Made by a program: the position numbers and the translations under genes. A stretch of 64,000 bases of DNA from CAWBJP01 sp963789165 (GTDB lineage Bacteria; Actinomycetota; Acidimicrobiia; IMCC26256; BP-133), in contig CAWBJP010000012.1 of assembly GCA_963789165.1 (NCBI GenBank), forward strand, positions 124,001 to 188,000, read 5' to 3'. The notes under the pieces are model-generated. The model was not told the origin of the DNA, ran no database searches, and worked only from the letters and a program-made list of their open reading frames with translations. Below are positions 33,812 through 42,622 of this stretch, piece after piece. Every line of letters begins with the position of its first letter. Within the stretch, counting starts at the first letter, position 1.

Positions 33812-33998
33812 TCAGGTGACGGTGAGCTCGGGGACGCTGGTGGGATCGGTGCGGAGCCACTCCAGGCGTCCGCCCCAGTGCGCCTCGTAGAAGTTCAGGC
33901 TGCGCAGGCGGGGCGAGTAGACGTGGATGGACAGAGATTGTCCTTCTTCGGTGCCGACGACGTCGTGCACGTGGGGACTTCGAGGGTCGTGGTCATCG
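33812..33998 (-). pseudogene. Remnant of a cysteine dioxygenase-type cupin
   Basis: On the minus strand, codons ending at 33812 read HVHDVVGTEEGQSLSIHVYS then PRLRSLNFYE. This is the C-terminal part of cysteine dioxygenase, with the last metal-ligand His and the family 'HVYSP' strand. A start-like ATG with a ribosome site at 33998 begins MTTTLEV in a different frame. The N-terminal two-thirds of the protein is therefore missing, by internal deletion or assembly collapse. An intact enzyme would oxidise cysteine to the sulfinate. It is followed in the same direction by the rhodanese gene. Confidence 0.6.
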
Positions 33999-34122
33999 CA
34001 AGCTCCCCAGCTCCGATTGGACGCTCTTTAGGGCGGTCCTTGTCTGAATTGTCAGCCGAAAAAGGCGTCCCCTTCCGGCAGGAGTTTCATCATGAGCCGC
34101 CAATCTATACTGTGTCAACCAA

Positions 34123-34141
34123 CTCCATTGACTTAATGGAG
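34123..34141. promoter_or_regulatory. Inverted repeat upstream of the sulfonate-type ABC operon
   Basis: CTCCATT-GACTT-AATGGAG, 7-bp arms. It starts 43 bases before the substrate-binding-protein ATG at 34166 and just after a -10-like TATACT (34108-34113). The position suits an operator that blocks or modulates transcription of the importer, perhaps in a sulfur-starvation response. Confidence 0.45.
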
Positions 34142-34165
34142 AATGGACAGTCTGGAGGCAAAGTG

Positions 34166-35237
34166 ATGCGTCGTCCCACCCGTACCGGCCTCGTAGCCGC
34201 CCTGCTCGCTCTCGCCCTCGCCGGCGCCGCTTGCGGCTCCGAGCCCAAGTCCACCGAGGCCAAGGGCACGGTCAAGCCCAAGGCGGTCGAGAAGGTCGAC
34301 CTGCGCCTCGGCTACTTCCCCAACGTCACCCACGCGGCGGCCGTCGCCGGGGTGGAGAAGGGCATCTACGCCGAGAAGCTGGGCGAGAACGTCAACCTGA
34401 AGACCGCCACCTTCAACGCCGGCCCGGCCGCCATCGAGGCGCTCTTCGCCGGGGCGCTCGACGCCACCTACATCGGCCCGAACCCGGCCATCAACGCGTT
34501 CTCCAAGTCGAAGGGCGAGGCCATCCGCATCATCGCCGGCGCCACCTCGGGCGGGGCCTTCCTGGTCACGTCGCCCAAGATCGCCAAGGACGCCGACCTC
34601 AAGGGCAAGAAGGTCGCCACCCCCCAGCTGGGCAACACCCAGGACGTGGCCCTGCGGGCCTGGCTGCTGTCCAAGGGCCTGAAGACCAGCGTCCAGGGCG
34701 GCGGCGACGTGTCCATCGTCCCCCAGGAGAACGCTCAGACCCTCGAGCAGTTCAAGAGCGGCGCCATCGCCGGGGCGTGGGTGCCCGAGCCCTGGGCCAC
34801 CCGCCTGGTGCAGGAGGCCGGCGGCAAGATCTACCTCGACGAGCGCACCCTGTGGCCGGGCGGCCGGTTCGTGACCACCCACCTGATCGTGCGCACCGCC
34901 TTCCTCAACGAGCACCCCGACGTGGTCGAGAAGCTGCTCGTCGGCCCACCTGGCCGCCACCGAGTTCGTGAACCGGGAGCCGGCCGAGGCCCAGGCCGTG
35001 ACCAACGCCGGCATCCTCCGGATCACCGGCAAGGCCATCCCCGAGCCCGTCATCGCCGCCGCCTGGAACAACCTGACCTTCACCTTCGACCCCGTCGCCT
35101 CCAGCCTGCGCAAGGGCGCCGACGACGCCAAGGCGGTGGGCCTGCTCGACGCCGCCACCAAGCTCGACGGCATCTACGACCTGTCCATGCTCAACAAGCT
35201 GCTGGTGAACTCCGGCCAAGCGGAAGTGAAGGGCTGA
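34166..35237 (+). CDS. ABC transporter substrate-binding lipoprotein, NitT/TauT/SsuA type (frame interrupted at about 34943)
   Basis: A lipoprotein signal (LLALALAGAACG) leads to a periplasmic-binding-protein type II fold: VDLRLGYFPNVTHAAAVAGV, AGPAAIEALFAGALDATYIG, LKGKKVATPQLGNTQDVALR and AIAGAWVPEPWATRLVQE. These are typical of aliphatic-sulfonate/taurine/nitrate binding proteins. One extra G near 34943 breaks the frame; without it EKLLVAHLAATEFVNREPAE continues to the stop at 35237. GGAGG precedes the ATG at 34166 (a GTG lies one codon earlier). The stop overlaps the ATPase ATG, so the three transporter genes form one operon. Confidence 0.85.
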
Positions 35238-36037
35238 TGTCCCCCCTGCAGACGAAGAACGGGGTGGCGGCGGCGGCCGCCACCCCGGCCTCCCCGGCCG
35301 GCACCACCGTGCGGGTGCGAGAGGTCTCCAAGGCCTTCGGTTCCGCCAGCTCGCCGGTCGTGGCCCTCGATCGCATCTCGCTCCAGGCCCGGCGGGGCGA
35401 GTTCCTCTGCCTGGTCGGCGCCTCTGGCTGCGGGAAGAGCACGCTGCTCAACCTGGTGGCCGGCCTGGACAAGCCCAGCGGCGGCGAGCTCCAGGTGGAG
35501 GGACGTCCGGCGCTCATGTTCCAGGACCACGCCCTGTTCCCGTGGCTGACCGTCCGGGGCAACGTGCAGCTCGCCCTCCGGCTGCGCGGTGTTCCGAAGA
35601 AGGAGCGCCACGACCGGGCCAGCGACCTGCTGCGCATGGTCCACCTCAAGGGCATGGGCGGCCGGCGGCCCCACGAGCTGTCCGGCGGCATGCGCCAGCG
35701 GGCCGCCCTGGCCCGGGCCCTGGCCCAGGAGACGTCGGTGCTGCTCATGGACGAGCCCTTCGGGGCCCTCGACGCCATCACCCGCGACATCCTCCACGAC
35801 GAGCTCGAGCGGGTCTGGCAGGAGACGGGCGTGACCATCCTGTTCGTGACCCACAACGTCCGGGAGGCGGTCCGCCTCGGCGATCGCATCCTGGTGCTGT
35901 CCAGCCGGCCCGGCAAGGTCGTGGCCGAGTTCCCCGTCACCATCGAGCGCCCCCGCCGGCTCGAGGACCCCGACGTCGCCGCCCTGGCCGCCGAGGTCAC
36001 CGACCGACTCCGTCAAGAGGTCCGCCGTCATGGGTAA
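35237..36037 (+). CDS. ABC transporter ATP-binding protein, SsuB/TauB type
   Basis: 266 residues. Walker A is GASGCGKST, the Q-loop region MFQDHALFPWLTV, the signature LSGGMRQRAALARAL, Walker B VLLMDEPFGALD and the H-loop VTHNVREA. The 'FPWLTV' segment is characteristic of nitrate/sulfonate/taurine importer ATPases. It energises import of the ligand delivered by the upstream lipoprotein. The ATG overlaps the substrate-binding-protein stop by one base, and its own 3' end overlaps the permease gene. Confidence 0.93.
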   Translation: MSPLQTKNGVAAAAATPASPAGTTVRVREVSKAFGSASSPVVALDRISLQARRGEFLCLVGASGCGKSTLLNLVAGLDKPSGGELQVEGRPALMFQDHALFPWLTVRGNVQLALRLRGVPKKERHDRASDLLRMVHLKGMGGRRPHELSGGMRQRAALARALAQETSVLLMDEPFGALDAITRDILHDELERVWQETGVTILFVTHNVREAVRLGDRILVLSSRPGKVVAEFPVTIERPRRLEDPDVAALAAEVTDRLRQEVRRHG

Positions 36038-36930
36038 CGCCAACCAGCTCGACACTCTCGTCCCGCCGGTCTCGCTCAATGGCGACCTGGCCACGCAGAT
36101 CTCCGGCCTCGACAACCTGGAGCAGGCCCTCCCGGAGACGAAGAGCCGCCTGGCCCGGACCTGGGCCGGCCTGTGGCCCAAGCTCGGCGCCTTCGCCCTC
36201 TTCATCGGGATCTGGCAGCTCGGGGCTGTGGTCAAGGGCAAGGAGTACATCCTCCCCGGCCCCGGCCTGGTCATCCCCCGGTTCTTCGACGACATCGCCA
36301 CCGGGCGGATGCTCGACGCCGGCCCGCACCACCATGGGCCGGGCGCTCTTCGGCTACTCCCTGGCCCTCGTCGTCGGCCTGGTCATCGGCCTGGCCGTGG
36401 CCCGCAACCGCATCCTGCGGGCCGCCTTCGGGTCCATGATCACCGGGCTGCAGACCATGCCGACCATCGCCTGGCTGCCCCTGGCCGTGCTCCTGTTCAA
36501 CGCCTCCGAGTCGGCCATCAACTTCGTGGTCGTCCTCGGTGCCGCCCCGGCCATCGCCAACGGGATCATCGCCGGGATCGACCACACGCCGCCGATCCTG
36601 TTACGGGCCGGACGGGTGCTCGGCGCCCGGGGCATCAACTCCTACCGCCACGTGATCCTGCCCGCCGCCCTCCCCGGGTTCGTGTCCGGCCTCAAGCAGG
36701 GCTGGGCCTTCGCCTGGCGCTCCCTGCTGGCCGGCGAGCTCCTGGTCGCCTTCTCGGCCAAGGCCTCCCTCGGCTACGACCTGACCACCAACCGGGAGCT
36801 GTCCGACGCCCAGGGGCTGCTGTCCATGATGCTGGCCATCCTGATCATCGGCATCGTGATGGACTCCCTCTTCTTCGGCCGCCTGGACCGGGCCGTACGC
36901 CGTCGTTGGGGGCTCGGTGGCCCTGCCTGA
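36030..36930 (+). CDS. ABC transporter permease, SsuC/TauC type (frame interrupted at about 36324)
   Basis: About 300 residues with six predicted membrane helices. The EAA-loop region is RVLGARGINSYRHVILPAAL followed by PGFVSGLKQGWAFAWRS, the signature of this permease family. The N-terminal stretch PKLGAFALFIGIWQLGAVVK is helix 1. One extra C near 36324 breaks the frame; removing it reads DAGRTTMGRALFGYSLALVV. It forms the membrane channel of the sulfonate/taurine/nitrate-type importer. It overlaps the ATPase gene by 8 bases. Confidence 0.88.
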
Positions 36931-37065
36931 GCTGGACTGAGGGCGATTCGCCCCGATCCGCCCGCCGGGTTCATCCCGGCGTTGTCCCCGAGTTCACCAC
37001 GTCGCGTTAGCTTCTCCGGTTCATGACTCACTGCTCGGGGCCGGAGCAGTTACATCGACGGTGAC

Positions 37066-37693
37066 GTGGCGGCGTATGCCCTGGCCCACACCAGCCCCCC
37101 GGACGACGTCCAGCGTTCCCTCCAGGCCGTCACCGCCGAGCGCACCGGCGGCGCCGCCGGCATGCAGATCGGCCACGACCAGGCCGTGTTCATGGAGAAC
37201 CTGGCCCGGGCCATGGGGGCCCGCCGGGCCGTCGAGGTGGGGACGTTCACCGGCTATTCGTCCCTGGCCCTGGCCCGCGGGATGGGGCCCGAGGGGCGCC
37301 TCCTGTGCTGCGACGTGAGCGAGGAGTGGACGGCCATCGCCCGGGAGCATTGGGCCAAGGCGGGGGTGGCGGACCGCATCGACCTGCGCCTCGGGCCCGC
37401 CCTCGACACGCTGCGGTCCCTGCCCGGCGAGGAACGCTTCGACCTGGCCTTCGTCGACGCCGACAAGGAGGGGTACCTCGGTTACTACGAGGAGATCCTT
37501 CCCCGCCTGCGGACCGGCGGCGTCCTGCTGGCCGACAACACCCTATGGGGCGGGCGGGTGCTCGACCCCGAGGTGACGCGACGACGACACCGTCGCCATC
37601 CGGGCCTTCAACGACGCCCTGGTGGCCGACGACCGGGTGCGGGTCGTCGTGCTCACCGTGGGCGACGGCGTGACGCTGGCCCAGAAGATCTGA
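37066..37693 (+). CDS. Class I SAM-dependent O-methyltransferase (caffeoyl-CoA/catechol type; frame interrupted at about 37579)
   Basis: The N-terminal YALAHTSPPDDVQRSLQAVT and the GMQIGHDQAVFMENLARAM segment are typical of this family. The SAM-binding motif is AVEVGTFTGYSSLALARG, followed by LAFVDADKEGYLGYYEEILP and LLADNTLWGGRVLDPEVT, which hold the metal-binding Asp/Asn residues. One extra C at about 37579 breaks the frame; without it TDDDTVAIRAFNDALVADDR leads to the stop at 37693. An upstream ATG at 37023 could be the true start if another extra base lies near 37040. It methylates a hydroxyl group on an unknown aromatic or small molecule. Confidence 0.82.
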
Positions 37694-37724
37694 ACTGCCC
37701 GGCGGCCGACGTGAAGGAGCGAGG

Positions 37725-38466
37725 TTGAACAACAACGGGACGGCGGCGGTGGCCCGGGCGGTCGGCGCCACCAAGATCTACGGCTCGGGGGAAGCCCAGG
37801 TGCGGGCCCTCGACGACGTGACGGTGGACTTCCCGGCCGGGTGTTACACCGCCATCATGGGACCCTCCGGGTCGGGCAAGTCGACGCTCATGCACTGCGT
37901 GGCCGGCCTCGACAACCTCACCTCCGGGCAGGTGTTCCTGGGCGACGTCGAGCTCGCGAAGCTCTCCGACAAGGAGCTCACCCTGCTGCGGCGGGAGAAG
38001 ATCGGCTTCGTCTTCCAGGCCTTCAACCTGGTGGGCACCCTCACCGCCCTGGAGAACATCACCCTGCCGCATGGCGCTGGCCGGGACCAAGCCGGACCAG
38101 GCCTTCCTCGACAAGGTGATCGACACGGTGGGGCTGCGGAACCGCCTGACCCACCGGCCGTCCGAGCTCTCCGGCGGCCAGCAGCAGCGGGTGGCGGTGG
38201 CCCGGGCGCTGGCCAGCCGGCCGCAGATCATCTTCGCCGACGAGCCCACCGGCAACCTCGACTCCCGGGCCCAGGCCGAGGTGCTCGAGTTCCTGCGGGG
38301 GGCGGTGAACGACCTGGGCCAGACCATCGTGATGGTGACCCACGATCCGGTGGCCGCCGGCTACGCCGACGAGGTGGTGTTCCTCTCCGACGGCAAGATC
38401 GTCGACTCCATGGAGAAGCCCACCGCCGAGCGGGTCCTCGACCGCATGAAGGCCTTCGGGGACTAG
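37725..38466 (+). CDS. MacB/LolD-type ABC ATPase (frame interrupted at about 38070)
   Basis: About 247 residues. Walker A is GPSGSGKST, the Q-loop FVFQAFNLVGTLTALEN, the signature LSGGQQQRVAVARAL, Walker B IIFADEPTGNLDS and the H-loop VTHDPVAA. 'FNL...LTALENITLP' identifies the FtsX/MacB-associated ATPases. A single extra C at about 38070 splits the frame; removal gives NITLPMALAGTKPDQAFLDK. The TTG at 37725 follows AAGGAGCGAGG. It is coupled to the large permease gene 11 bases downstream. Confidence 0.9.
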
Positions 38467-38477
38467 GGGGAGCGGGC

Positions 38478-41024
38478 GTGTTCAAGCTCACCGTCAAAAC
38501 CCTCTGGTCGCACAAACGCCGGCTCATCGGCACCTTCGCGGCGGTGGCCCTGGGCGTCGCCTTCCTGTCCGGGACCCTGGTGCTGGGCGACACCCTGCGG
38601 GCCAACTTCGACGAGCTCTTCGCCCGGGCCAACGCCGGCGTGGACGCCGTCGTCCGATCGGCCGAGAGCATGAGGACCGAGGTCGGCACGGTCCGTCCCC
38701 TGATCGACGAGTCGCTGGCCGCGGAAGCTGGAGGACCTGGAGGGCGTGGCCCTGGTGGCGCCCAACATCGAGGGCTACGGCGCCCTCATCGGCAAGGACG
38801 GCGAGCCCGTGGGCGGCGGGGGCCCGCCCCAGCTGGCCGGCAACTGGATCGACGACCCGGAGCTGAACCCCTACCAGCTGGTGGAAGGCCGCCCGCCGTT
38901 GAACGCCACCGAGGTGGTCGTCAACCGGACGGCGGCCGAGGACGCCGGCCTGAAGCCGGGCGACACGGCCACCGTCCAGACGCCCGAGCCGGTCCAGGTC
39001 CAGGTGGTCGGTCTGGTCTCCTTCGGGCCCGAGGACAGCGCCGGGGGCGTCACCTTCGTGGGCTTCATCACCGACGCCGCCCAGCGCCTGCTGCTCCACC
39101 GGGAGGGGCAGGTCACCAGCTTCCTGCTCAAGGCCGACGAGGGCGTCAGCCAGGAGGACCTGGTGGCGAACATCCGCCCGGTGCTCCCCGAGGGTGTCGA
39201 GAGCATCACCGGCCAGCAGCTGACCGACGAGAGCATCGACGACATCGGCAAGGACTTCCTCAACGTCTTCTCGATCTTCCTCACCTCCTTCGCCGTCGTC
39301 GCCCTGATGGTGGCCACCTTCAGCATCTACAACACGTTCTCCATCCTCGTGGCCCAGCGGACCCGGGAGTCGGCTCTGCTGCGGGCCCTGGGCGCCAGCC
39401 GGCGCCAGATCCTGGCCTCGGTGGTGGGGGAGGCGGCGGTCATCGGCGTCGTCGCCTCCGCCTTCGGCCTCCTGGGCGGACTCCTGGTGGCCGAAGGGCT
39501 GAAGGGCCTGTTCAGCGCCTTCGGCTTCGGCCTGCCCGCCGGCGGCCTCGCCCTCAAGGCCGGCGCCGTGGTGGCCTCCCTCGTCGTCGGGATGGTGGTC
39601 ACCCTCGTGGCCGGGGTGATGCCGGCGGTGAAGGCCTCCCGGGTGCCGCCCCTCGCCGCCCTGCGGGAGGTGGCCCTGGAACGCACCCGCGCCTCCGTGC
39701 CCCGGGCGGTGGCCGGCCTCCTGCTCATCGGGATCGGCGTGGTCGTGGTGCTGGCCGCCGTGCTCGGTGGCGGCGACGGCGTCCTGGCCCGGGCCGGGCT
39801 GGGGGCGGGCGCCACCATCATCGGGGTGGTCGTCTTCGGCCCGGTCGTCGCCCGGCCCGCGGCCGGGGCCATCGGCTGGCCCCTGCCCCGGCTGCGGGGC
39901 ATCACCGGCCTGCTCGCCCGCCAGAACGCCATGCGCAACCCCCGGCGCACCGCCGGCACCGCCTCGGCCCTCATGGTGGGCGTGGCCGTGGTCACCCTCT
40001 TCACCGTGGTGGCCGCCTCCATCAAGCAGTCGATCGACGACAGCGTGGCCAAATCCTTCGGTGGCGACCTGGTGGTCACCGCCGGCGGCTTCGGCCCGGT
40101 GGCCGGCTTCTCTCCCCAGATGGCGGGCAAGGTGGCGGCCCTCCCCGAGGTGGAGGCGGCCACCGGCCTGGGAACCGGCGCCGTCCGGATCGGGGGCGAC
40201 ACCGAGACGGTGGCGGTGGCCGAACCCGACCGCCTCGACCCGGGTGCTCGACCTGGAGGACAGCCACGGAGCGGTGGGGGACCTGAAGAAGAACGAGTTC
40301 GCCGTGTCGACCGACAAGGCCGAGGACGGAGGGCTGGAAGCTCGGCTCGGTGGTGGCCGTGACCTTCCTCGACGGGGCCACCCAGTCGCTGCGGGTGGGC
40401 GCCGTCTACGACGCCTCCGACGTGGCCGGCAACCTCGTCCTGACCCGGGAGTCCTACGACCCGCACGCCCAGCAGCCCCTGGACCAGGTCGTGTTCGTGC
40501 TGCTGGCCGACGGTGTCGGCCTGGAGGAGGGCAAGGCCGCGGTCAAGGCGGTGGCGGAGGACTTCGGGTCGCCCCAGGTGCAGGACAAGCAGCAGTTCCT
40601 CGACACCGTGGCCGGCGGCGTGAACACGATGCTGGCCATGATCTACGTGATGCTGACCCTGGCCATCCTGATCGCCCTCATGGGGATCGCCAACACCCTG
40701 TCGCTGTCGGTCTTCGAGCGGACCCGGGAGCTCGGTCTGCTGCGGGCGGTGGGGGAGACCCGGGGCCAGCTGCGCTCCATGGTGCGCTGGGAGTCGGTGG
40801 TCATCTCCACCTTCGGCACCCTGGGAGGCCTGGCGGTGGGGATCTTCCTGGGCTGGGCCCTGGTGCTGGCCGCCTCCAGTGAGGGGATCGCCAGCTTCGC
40901 CGCCCCGCCCGGCCAGATGATCATCGTCCTCGTCGTCGGCGCCATCGTGGGGGTCCTGGCCGGCCTGCGCCCGGCGTGGCGGGCGGCCAAGCTCAACGTG
41001 CTCGCCGCCATCGCCACCGAGTGA
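38478..41024 (+). CDS. FtsX/MacB-family ABC permease (three frame interruptions)
   Basis: About 848 residues in the corrected frame. The layout is TM helix, extracytoplasmic domain, three TM helices, connector, TM helix, second outer domain and three TM helices: the duplicated FtsX architecture of ABC exporters. The conserved loops RTRESALLRALGASRRQILA and RTRELGLLRAVGETRGQLRS precede the helix bundles. Extra single bases near 38724, 40243 and 40328 break the frame; removal restores LAAKLEDLEGVALVAPNI, DPVLDLEDSHGAVGD and EDEGWKLGSVVAVTF. Together with the upstream ATPase it probably exports a lipid, peptide or drug, or provides mechanotransmission. GTG start at 38478. Confidence 0.87.
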
Positions 41025-41071
41025 CGGCCCGACCTAGCGATCTTGGGACTCGCCACTAGCTGTTTTCGTCT

Positions 41072-41097
41072 CTTATTGAGCGACGTCCCTTATTGAG
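41072..41097. promoter_or_regulatory. Two direct repeats CTTATTGAG
   Basis: CTTATTGAG at 41072-41080 and 41089-41097, a 17-bp step, in an AT-rich patch just before the small membrane gene/CDF locus. Possibly tandem regulator sites or part of a promoter for the metal-exporter locus. Confidence 0.35.
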
Positions 41098-41119
41098 GAA
41101 TGTTCGACGGGGCGCAAGT

Positions 41120-41446
41120 ATGAGGGCCGTGGCGAGTGTCGGGGGGCCGGACCGTCTACTGACGCGCATCTCCACGCGGGCAGCCGCCGACCTGGAGCGG
41201 TACCAGGGGGCGGCGAACGTGTGGCGTCTGGTCGACGCGTTGTTGCTCGTCCCCGCCGCAGTGGCGGCGGCGGGTTCGGTCCTGCTCGGGGCCACCGACA
41301 CCGTGTCGATCCCGGTGGCGGTGGGCATGGCGCTGGGCGCCGCCCTCCTGGCCGGCATCTCCCTGATCTTCGACCTCCCGGGCCGGACCCGGCGGGCCCA
41401 GGTGGCCGCCGCCTATCTCGGGCGCGTTCGTGGCCGAGACGGATGA
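41120..41446 (+). CDS. Small membrane protein, possibly 5' part of a longer gene (frame interrupted at about 41423)
   Basis: 108 residues as read. The basic amphipathic N-terminus (LLTRISTRAAADLERYQGAA) is followed by two hydrophobic segments (LLLVPAAVAAAGSVLL; VAVGMALGAALLAGISLIF). Removing one C near 41423 continues AAYLGAFVAETDDLPESGEG and runs without a stop into the CDF exporter frame. Either the two are one fused protein, or a hidden stop or second indel separates them. Function is not recognised. Confidence 0.5.
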   Translation: MRAVASVGGPDRLLTRISTRAAADLERYQGAANVWRLVDALLLVPAAVAAAGSVLLGATDTVSIPVAVGMALGAALLAGISLIFDLPGRTRRAQVAAAYLGRVRGRDG

Positions 41447-41633
41447 CCTCCCCGAGTCCGGCGAGGGGGTGGTCGACCTCCGGCGCTGGTTCGTGGACAT
41501 CAACGCTGCCATCGCCCTGGGTGCCGAGGACCTCGATCCGGCTCTGCTGGAACCTCCCTGTGCCCCCGGGAGTGGGCACTGCGGGGAGGGGAACAACGGG
41601 TCGGCACTGACGCTCGCCGTGGCGGCGGCGGCC

Positions 41634-42617
41634 ATGGGCCACAACGGCGACGTGTTGGCCGCCGGTGGTGACGACGACGGATTGGAGGACCCGGCCGGCC
41701 CGTCCGGGCACCGGGCTGCGGTGGTGGGGATCAAGGGCCTGGAGCGGGCCGGTGCTCGCTACGTCAACAGCTTGCGCTGGGCGTTGCTGCTGGCCGGGGT
41801 CTTCCTGGCCATCGAGGCCGGCGCCGCCTTCGCCACCAACTCCCTGTCCCTGCTGTCCGACGCCGGCCACGTCCTGGCCGACGGGGTGGGCCTGGGCCTG
41901 GCCCTGGCCGCCGTCCATATGGCGAGCCGGGGGACCCGGAACCCGTCGCGCACCTTCGGGGTGTACCGGCTCGAGATCGTCGCCGCCCTGGCCAACGCCA
42001 TCATCCTCCTCGGGGTGGCCGGCTACGTCCTCATCGAGGCGGTCAAACGGGTGGGCGATCCCCCCCACGTCCCCGGCGGTGTGGTGCTGATCGTGGCCGT
42101 GGCCGGCCTGGCCGCCAACGTCATCTCGTACTACCTGCTGCGGGCCGGGGCGGCGGAGAGCATCAATGTGCGGGCCGCCTACCTGGACGTGGTGGCCGAT
42201 GCCATCGCCTCCGTGGGCGTGCTCGTCGGTGGCCTGGCCATCCGCCTGACCGGGTGGACGTGGATCGACCTGGTCGTCGGCGCCGCCATCGGGCTGTGGA
42301 TCCTGCCCCGGGCGTGGGCGATGGGCCGGGAGGCGGTGCGGGTGCTGGTGCAGGCCGCCCCGCCCGAGGTCGACATGGAGACGGTGGAGTCGGACCTGCG
42401 TTCCGTCCCCGGGGTGGCGGGCGTGCACCGCCTGCACCTCTGGACCCTCACCTCCGACCTGGAGGTCGCTTCCGCCCACCTGATCGTGCTGCCCGACGCC
42501 GATCTCAACGACGTGCTCGACCAGTGCCAGGTGCTGCTCCAGGACCGCTACCAGGTGTCCCACACCACGCTGCAGCTCGAACCCGACGGTGACGGCTGCG
42601 CCGAACTCGACTGGTAG
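41634..42617 (+). CDS. Cation diffusion facilitator (CDF) metal exporter
   Basis: 327 residues from the preferred ATG; the frame is open from 41430. Six membrane helices are expected. The metal-site helices are SLSLLSDAGHVLADGVGLGL (the Ser/Asp-x-x-x-His/Asp pattern of helix II) and AYLDVVADAIASVGVLV (helix V), matching the zinc-type HxxxD/DxxxD layout. The C-terminal domain has VAGVHRLHLWTLTSDLEVAS, typical of CDF cytoplasmic domains. It likely exports Zn2+ or a similar divalent metal by proton antiport. The MGHN start resembles other CDF N-termini but has a weak ribosome site. Confidence 0.85.
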   Translation: MGHNGDVLAAGGDDDGLEDPAGPSGHRAAVVGIKGLERAGARYVNSLRWALLLAGVFLAIEAGAAFATNSLSLLSDAGHVLADGVGLGLALAAVHMASRGTRNPSRTFGVYRLEIVAALANAIILLGVAGYVLIEAVKRVGDPPHVPGGVVLIVAVAGLAANVISYYLLRAGAAESINVRAAYLDVVADAIASVGVLVGGLAIRLTGWTWIDLVVGAAIGLWILPRAWAMGREAVRVLVQAAPPEVDMETVESDLRSVPGVAGVHRLHLWTLTSDLEVASAHLIVLPDADLNDVLDQCQVLLQDRYQVSHTTLQLEPDGDGCAELDW

Positions 42618-42622
42618 AGCCC

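Noticed and set aside
33545..36037. An 830-codon plus-strand frame joining the binding lipoprotein and the ATPase
   Set aside because: It runs out of frame between 34943 and 35237 where the binding protein continues in another frame, so the apparent fusion results from the +1 indel.
38070..40328. Programmed ribosomal frameshifting in the ABC genes
   Set aside because: The breaks have different contexts, no slippery heptamer or downstream pseudoknot is evident, and similar breaks hit many unrelated genes.
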